From: Paracoccaceae bacterium
GTDB lineage: Bacteria > Pseudomonadota > Alphaproteobacteria > Rhodobacterales > Rhodobacteraceae
Assembly: GCA_009922885.1 (NCBI GenBank)
Contig: RFUP01000082.1
Coordinates: 1-8,460 of the forward strand
Reading direction: 5' to 3'
DNA length: 8,460 bases
A model generated the notes under the pieces. The model made no database searches, was not told the DNA's origin, and saw only the letters and a list, made by a program, of their open reading frames with translations. Shown in pieces: positions 5,907 to 8,460 of the stretch (position 1 is the stretch's first letter; every line of letters begins with the position of its first letter). The translations under genes were made by a program, and so were the position numbers.

Positions 5907-6713
5907 ATGCGGATTGCAACGTTCAACATCAACGGGGTCAAAGCCCGCGCGGAGACGCTGGTCTCTTGGCTTCAAAATGCGGATCCCGACGTGGCGATCC
6001 TGCAGGAGATCAAATCCGAGGATGCCTCCTTCCCCCGTGCGTTGATCGAAGACCTTGGCTACCATCTGGAAACCCACGGGCAGAAAAGCTTCAACGGGGT
6101 GGCGATCCTGTCGAAATACCCGCTCGAAGACGTGATGCGCGGCCTTCCCGGCGACGAGGAGGACGTGCAGGCGCGCTATATCGAGGCGACTGTGGTGGGC
6201 AAAACCGCGCTCCGCCTCTGCGGCCTCTACCTGCCGAACGGCAATCCGGTGGAGCTTGACGCCTCCGGTGCGCCGGTTGCCGGGGGGAAATATGCCTATA
6301 AGCTCGCGTGGATGGAGCGCTTGCGCGCGCGGGCCGAAGTGCTTCTGGCCGAAGAGATGCCCTTCCTGATGGCGGGTGACTATAACATCATCCCGCAGGC
6401 CGAAGATGCCAAGCGCCCGGATGCATGGCGCGAGGATGCCCTTTTCCGCCCAGAAAGCCGCGCCGCCTTCCGCAGGCTATTGAACCTCGGCTTGACGGAA
6501 GCCTTCCGCGCCCGTGTGCAGGGGCCGGGGCATTATTCGTTCTGGGATTATCAGGCGGGCGCATGGAACCGCGATGACGGCATCCGCATCGACCACTTCC
6601 TTCTGAGCCCGCAGGCCGCCGATCTGTTGAAGGATTGCAGCATCGAACGCGCCGTGCGCGGTGGCGACAAGCCTTCAGATCACGTGCCTGTCTGGGTCGA
6701 TCTCGATCTCTGA
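5907..6713 (+). CDS. xth: Exodeoxyribonuclease III (AP endonuclease, EEP family)
   Basis: A Mg2+-dependent DNA repair enzyme that cuts 5' to abasic sites and removes 3' blocking groups and nucleotides in base-excision repair. It is 268 residues, the same length as E. coli Xth. Catalytic positions are all visible: N7 (TFNINGVKAR), E34 (ILQEIKSED), Y108 (GLYLPNGNP), D158 and N160 (MAGDYNIIP), D229 with H230 (IRIDHFLLS) and D258-H259 (PSDHVPVW) at the C-terminus. The start ATG at 5907 has GAGGGAG 6 bases upstream, and the motif-bearing N-terminus begins immediately, so no earlier start is needed. It stands alone on this strand and ends 4 bases from the opposing monooxygenase gene. No key residue is missing. 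Confidence 0.95.
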   Translation: MRIATFNINGVKARAETLVSWLQNADPDVAILQEIKSEDASFPRALIEDLGYHLETHGQKSFNGVAILSKYPLEDVMRGLPGDEEDVQARYIEATVVGKTALRLCGLYLPNGNPVELDASGAPVAGGKYAYKLAWMERLRARAEVLLAEEMPFLMAGDYNIIPQAEDAKRPDAWREDALFRPESRAAFRRLLNLGLTEAFRARVQGPGHYSFWDYQAGAWNRDDGIRIDHFLLSPQAADLLKDCSIERAVRGGDKPSDHVPVWVDLDL

Positions 6714-6717
6714 GGCG

Positions 6718-7878
6718 TCAAGCTGTGACGTCGTGGTCATAGACCCAATCGAACTGGCCCAGCATATGCGAGGGTGCCACCGCATTGCCCAAGCGCAATA
6801 GCTGATGCGCAACGCCGCGGATGAGCGGTTGGCGCAGGTGGAATTTCCACGCATTGCCATTCGCGGCCGCGATCACCTTTTCGGCGCGCGGGCGACGGAT
6901 GGCCTGATAGGCCTGAAGGGCATCTGTTTGCTCCATCGTGCCGAGATGGCGGGCGAGAACCCATGCGTCTTCCAATGCCAAATTCGCGCCTTGGGCGAGG
7001 AATGGCAGCGTCGGGTGGGCTGCATCGCCCAAGAGTGCTGCATTCCCCTGCCCCCAGTTTTTCGCAACCGGATGGAGGAATAGCCCCCAAAGATGCACGT
7101 TTTCAACGCCTTGCAATATGCTTCGCGCCATGCCACCGAAATCCGCGAAGGCCTTGCGGAGGTTGCCGGGATCATCGGGGATCGACCAGCCTTCCTTGGT
7201 CCAGTCGCGGCGTTCCTGCACCGCCACCACATTGAGAAGCGCACCGTCGCGCAGAGGATAGGTCACCATATGCCGGCCCGGCCCCATCCACACGCGGGCC
7301 TCCGGCCCCTGCCCCGGATTGGGCAACGTGGCGCGCCACGCGACTTGCCCGGTGAAAAACGGCGTGTCCTCACCGTTCAGCGCGGGCCGGAGAAGCGAGC
7401 GCACGCCATCCGCCCCGACCAGAAGATCGGGCGCAAGTACTTCGCCGGACGCAAGCGTGAGGTGATAGCCGCCCTCGCCCGGATAGACCGCCACAACCTC
7501 GGTGCCGAGGCGCAGCATCACGCCGACCTCTCGCGCGCCTTCGGCCAATACTTCGATCAGATCGGCGCGATGCACGAAGAGATGCGCGCGTTCGCGACGG
7601 CGGCGCAGATCCATTCGGAGCACTTCGCCGCTCTTGTAGTTCAGGAGCGCCACCGCTTGCGATTGCGTCGCCCGTGCGAGTAGCGCCTCCGAGAGACCCA
7701 TAGCCTCGATCACACGGAAGCCATTCTGGCTGATTTGCAGCCCGGCCCCCACTTCGCGGATTTCAGGGGCCCGTTCGAGCACGCTGACCGTTGCACCTTG
7801 CATCGCCAAGGCCCGCGAAACGGCGAGCCCCGCAATTCCGGCCCCGAGGACCACGACATTTTTACCGATCATCGACAT
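6718..7878 (-). CDS. FAD-dependent monooxygenase (salicylate hydroxylase-like)
   Basis: A 386-residue class A flavoprotein monooxygenase that would use NAD(P)H and O2 to hydroxylate a small, probably aromatic, substrate. Visible motifs are the N-terminal dinucleotide-binding GAGIAGL (12-18) with the ribose-binding acidic residue E35 (VLERAPEIREVGAGLQIS), R104 in VHRADL, the middle GADGVRS (155-161), and the second FAD motif GDAAHP (284-289) followed by PFLAQGANLALEDAW (292-306). This order is that of salicylate and 3-hydroxybenzoate hydroxylases, but the substrate cannot be inferred, and no aromatic catabolic genes are nearby. The start is ATG at 7878 (an in-frame TGA lies just upstream at 7882-7884); ATG at 7872 is an alternative. 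Neither has a recognisable Shine-Dalgarno. It follows dksA on the same strand behind a strong terminator. Confidence 0.88.
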   Translation of the reverse strand: MSMIGKNVVVLGAGIAGLAVSRALAMQGATVSVLERAPEIREVGAGLQISQNGFRVIEAMGLSEALLARATQSQAVALLNYKSGEVLRMDLRRRRERAHLFVHRADLIEVLAEGAREVGVMLRLGTEVVAVYPGEGGYHLTLASGEVLAPDLLVGADGVRSLLRPALNGEDTPFFTGQVAWRATLPNPGQGPEARVWMGPGRHMVTYPLRDGALLNVVAVQERRDWTKEGWSIPDDPGNLRKAFADFGGMARSILQGVENVHLWGLFLHPVAKNWGQGNAALLGDAAHPTLPFLAQGANLALEDAWVLARHLGTMEQTDALQAYQAIRRPRAEKVIAAANGNAWKFHLRQPLIRGVAHQLLRLGNAVAPSHMLGQFDWVYDHDVTA

Positions 7879-7894
7879 AGGTCATTGGTGCAAC

Positions 7895-7924
7895 GAAAAA
7901 CGCCGGGGCGGAAGCCCCGGCGTT
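7895..7924 (-). terminator. Intrinsic terminator downstream of dksA
   Basis: A perfect 11-bp GC-rich stem (7899-7909 with 7914-7924, AACGCCGGGGC / GCCCCGGCGTT) closes a 4-base loop. In the minus-strand transcript it is followed by a U-run (complement of the A-run 7896-7900). It begins 26 bases after the dksA stop, as expected for a Rho-independent terminator. On the + strand there is no T-run, so it appears one-directional. The monooxygenase start codon lies only 17 bases beyond the U-run. Confidence 0.88.
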
Positions 7925-7950
7925 CTGATCTTGGCCCGCATCGACTGTGG

Positions 7951-8427
7951 TCAGTCGTCGCGGTGAACCTTCTCGCGGCGCTCGTGCTTTTCCTGTGCTT
8001 CGAGCGTCATCGTCGCGATCGGACGGGCATCGAGGCGCTTCAGGCTGATCGGTTCGCCGGTCATTTCGCAATAGCCGTATTCACCGTTCTCGATCCGGCG
8101 CAGCGCCGCATCGATCTTGGAAACAAGCTTGCGCTGGCGGTCGCGGGTGCGCAGCTCAAGCGCGCGGTCGGTTTCTTCGCTGGCGCGGTCCGTCACATCG
8201 GGGATGTTACGGGTGCTGTCCTGCAAGCCCTCGATAGTGTCACGGCTGTCTTCAAGAAGATCGTTCTTCCAGGCAATCAGTTTGCGCCGAAAATATTCAA
8301 GCTGGCGCTCGTTCATAAATGGTTCGTCTTCAGCAGGACGGTAATTGTCCGGCAAGAAATTTTCCGCATTCATCGCGTTCTTACCCCTCGCGTGTTCCAC
8401 GGCCTGTTTTTGCAGTGAGTCAGACAT
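7951..8427 (-). CDS. dksA: RNA polymerase-binding transcription factor DksA, zinc finger degenerate
   Basis: DksA enters the secondary channel of RNA polymerase and, with ppGpp, adjusts initiation at rRNA and stress promoters. The 158-residue frame contains the coiled coil with acidic tip NIPDVTDRASEE, where D77, D80 and A82 match the functional tip residues of E. coli DksA (D71, D74, A76). The C-terminal ISLKRLDARPIATMTLEAQEKHE occupies the place of the zinc-finger region but has only one Cys (C120) instead of four, a form known from alphaproteobacterial DksA. Two starts are plausible: ATG at 8427 with AGGGAG 6 bases upstream, or ATG at 8373 (140 residues, MNAENFLPDNYRPAEDEPF), which matches the N-terminus I recall for relatives and has GAGGGG about 10 bases upstream. 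A -10-like TATAGA (8449-8454) lies at the window edge. The gene ends at a strong terminator. Confidence 0.93.
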   Translation of the reverse strand: MSDSLQKQAVEHARGKNAMNAENFLPDNYRPAEDEPFMNERQLEYFRRKLIAWKNDLLEDSRDTIEGLQDSTRNIPDVTDRASEETDRALELRTRDRQRKLVSKIDAALRRIENGEYGYCEMTGEPISLKRLDARPIATMTLEAQEKHERREKVHRDD

Positions 8428-8460
8428 ATGGCGCTCCCTGCGGGCGGCTCTATACCAATG

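Noticed and set aside
7093..7683. 196-codon + strand frame opposite the monooxygenase
   Set aside because: Antisense to clear FAD-binding motifs, His/Arg-rich, no recognisable domain.

Overview
The window looks like an ordinary GC-rich chromosomal segment of an alphaproteobacterium. It most resembles Rhodobacterales (Roseobacter/Rhodobacter group). The reasons are the DksA with a degenerate zinc finger, the divergent ErpA-like/dGTPase pair, strong GC bias at third codon positions, and closely packed genes often arranged tail to tail. No tRNA, rRNA, CRISPR array, insertion sequence or phage gene was seen.

Layout, left to right: (1) The 3' part of a siroheme/cobalamin uroporphyrinogen-III methyltransferase (cobA type), + strand, running in from the left edge. 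(2) A minus-strand pair, a dGTPase followed 16 bases later by a CPA1-type cation/proton antiporter, meeting cobA tail to tail. (3) Diverging from the dGTPase, a + strand A-type iron-sulfur carrier (ErpA-like), with a plausible promoter in the shared 74-base gap. (4) A minus-strand two-gene unit: a 113-residue peptide made largely of five FCSGL repeats spaced 20-21 residues apart, then a 356-residue, mostly helical protein I cannot assign. (5) An AT-richer intergenic stretch of 287 bases. (6) A + strand exonuclease III (xth). (7) A minus-strand FAD-dependent aromatic-type monooxygenase, tail to tail with xth. (8) A minus-strand dksA at the right edge, followed by a clear intrinsic terminator.

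Most genes are housekeeping: tetrapyrrole methylation, nucleotide-pool control, ion homeostasis, Fe-S assembly, base-excision repair and control of transcription initiation. The exception, and the best candidate for an undescribed system, is the repeat peptide with its downstream partner (about 4161-5619). The repeats keep FCSGL exactly while the Ser codon runs through all four TCN codons and Gly and Cys codons also vary, so selection appears to act on the peptide. The short leader-like N-terminus, repeated Cys/Ser/Thr-rich units, a C-terminus ending exactly on an FCSGL unit, and a co-directional unassigned protein 46 bases downstream resemble a multi-core modified-peptide (RiPP) precursor with a maturation or partner protein. 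A metal-binding or solenoid-like repeat protein is the main alternative.
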